The notes under the pieces: model-generated
What the model saw: the letters and a program-made list of their open reading frames with translations, nothing else
What the model was told of the DNA's origin: nothing
The model's database searches: none
Program-made: the position numbers and the translations under genes
Shown: piece after piece, positions 4,704-5,131 of the stretch
Layout of the letters: every line of letters starts with the position of its first letter
Numbering within the stretch: the first letter of the stretch is position 1
NCBI GenBank assembly: GCA_041164825.1
Contig: JBEAOO010000216.1
Coordinates: forward strand, 1 to 5,131
Reading direction: 5' to 3'
Length of the DNA stretch: 5,131 nt
Source of the DNA: JBEAOO01 sp041164825
Lineage (GTDB): Bacteria > Pseudomonadota > Gammaproteobacteria > Burkholderiales > Burkholderiaceae_C

Positions 4704-5131
4704 AGCGGTGGGATGACCGGATCGCCCATGGCGACGGACCCACTCTGGCTGAGATATCGGCTGGGCGCGCCGCCACTGAATGCCAGGTGTGTGTCGAAAT
4801 GATCGGGCGGCTGGGTGGCGCAAGCGAGCGACGACCCCATTGTCAGCAAGACTGCCGCAATGGCCCAGGGCGCCAGCTTGCATGCGTCAATCAGCGGGGC
4901 CACACCGCCCCTGAGTGGGCTGCGCTCGCGATGGCTCAGACCGCCGCCGTGGCGCGCGCCAGCGTGGCTGAAGGCAACCGAAGTTGGCCTTTTCAATGGA
5001 GGGCGCCTTTCGCCTGTGCTTGCGTTCAACGGTGCGAGCTCTCCGCGAACCAGAAGTTCAGTGCCCGCCACTGGGGAGCTGGTGTTGGGATGGGTGGTCG
5101 GAGCGTTGTGCCGCATTCGCTTTGCTCCGTG
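4704..5131 (-). other. Region upstream of the lyase: open but probably non-coding; promoter expected here
   Basis: The lyase reading frame continues without a stop from 4690 back to an ATG at 5116 (142 codons). The distal part (about 4900-5116) reads as low-complexity Arg/Pro/Gly/Ser and ends in the 26-nt repeat shared with the left flank, which looks like intergenic repeat DNA. The nearer part includes a hydrophobic stretch, LAPWAIAAVLLTMGSSLACA, that would itself pass as a signal peptide, so a longer protein cannot be excluded. I see no sigma-70 or sigma-54 promoter that I would defend. Confidence 0.5.
5100..5125 (-). repeat. 26-nt repeat, right copy (inverted partner at 162-187)
   Basis: The minus-strand reading begins GCAAAGCGAATGCGGCAC and matches 162-187 at 23 of 26 positions. 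It overlaps the first codons of the longest possible lyase frame, another reason to doubt that longer start. Confidence 0.55.

Overview
The window is a high-GC (by eye about two thirds G+C) piece of a beta-proteobacterial chromosome, most likely Burkholderiales and possibly Comamonadaceae. That placement rests on base composition, codon usage and general resemblance to the intergenic repeats of that group, not on a search. All three genes I accept lie on the minus strand. In transcription order they are: a large lipoprotein of the heparinase II/III polysaccharide-lyase superfamily (1967-4690), a 75-residue protein of unknown function with an OB-fold-like pattern (1538-1765), and a DUF3047-family lipoprotein (442-1296). 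Gaps of about 200 and 240 bases separate them, so a tight operon is not obvious.

Left edge (1-441): the first 121 bases are the 5' end of a class C (IIC) group II intron on the minus strand. Its body and intron-encoded reverse transcriptase would lie beyond the left edge. It sits 8 nt past a perfect GC-rich hairpin, the type of target this class prefers. The rest of this gene-free stretch is packed with repeats: a long imperfect palindrome (238-338), a motif repeated on the other side of the DUF3047 gene, and a hairpin after that gene's stop.

Middle and right (442-4703): both larger proteins carry N-terminal signal sequences ending in a lipobox cysteine, so both are probably membrane-anchored lipoproteins facing the periplasm or cell surface. 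The lyase start is fixed at 4690 by a good Shine-Dalgarno sequence and by the lipoprotein signal that follows. Its signal peptide is partly built from a 12-bp tandem repeat. The open frame continues 142 codons further upstream, but I treat that part as probably non-coding.

Right edge (4704-5131): no accepted gene. A 26-nt sequence near the right end matches, inverted, a sequence near the left end (23/26), so the three genes lie between inverted copies of a short repeat. I see a mobile-intron and repeat-rich context around an exported polysaccharide-lyase gene. I do not see a recognisable defence, CRISPR or toxin system.
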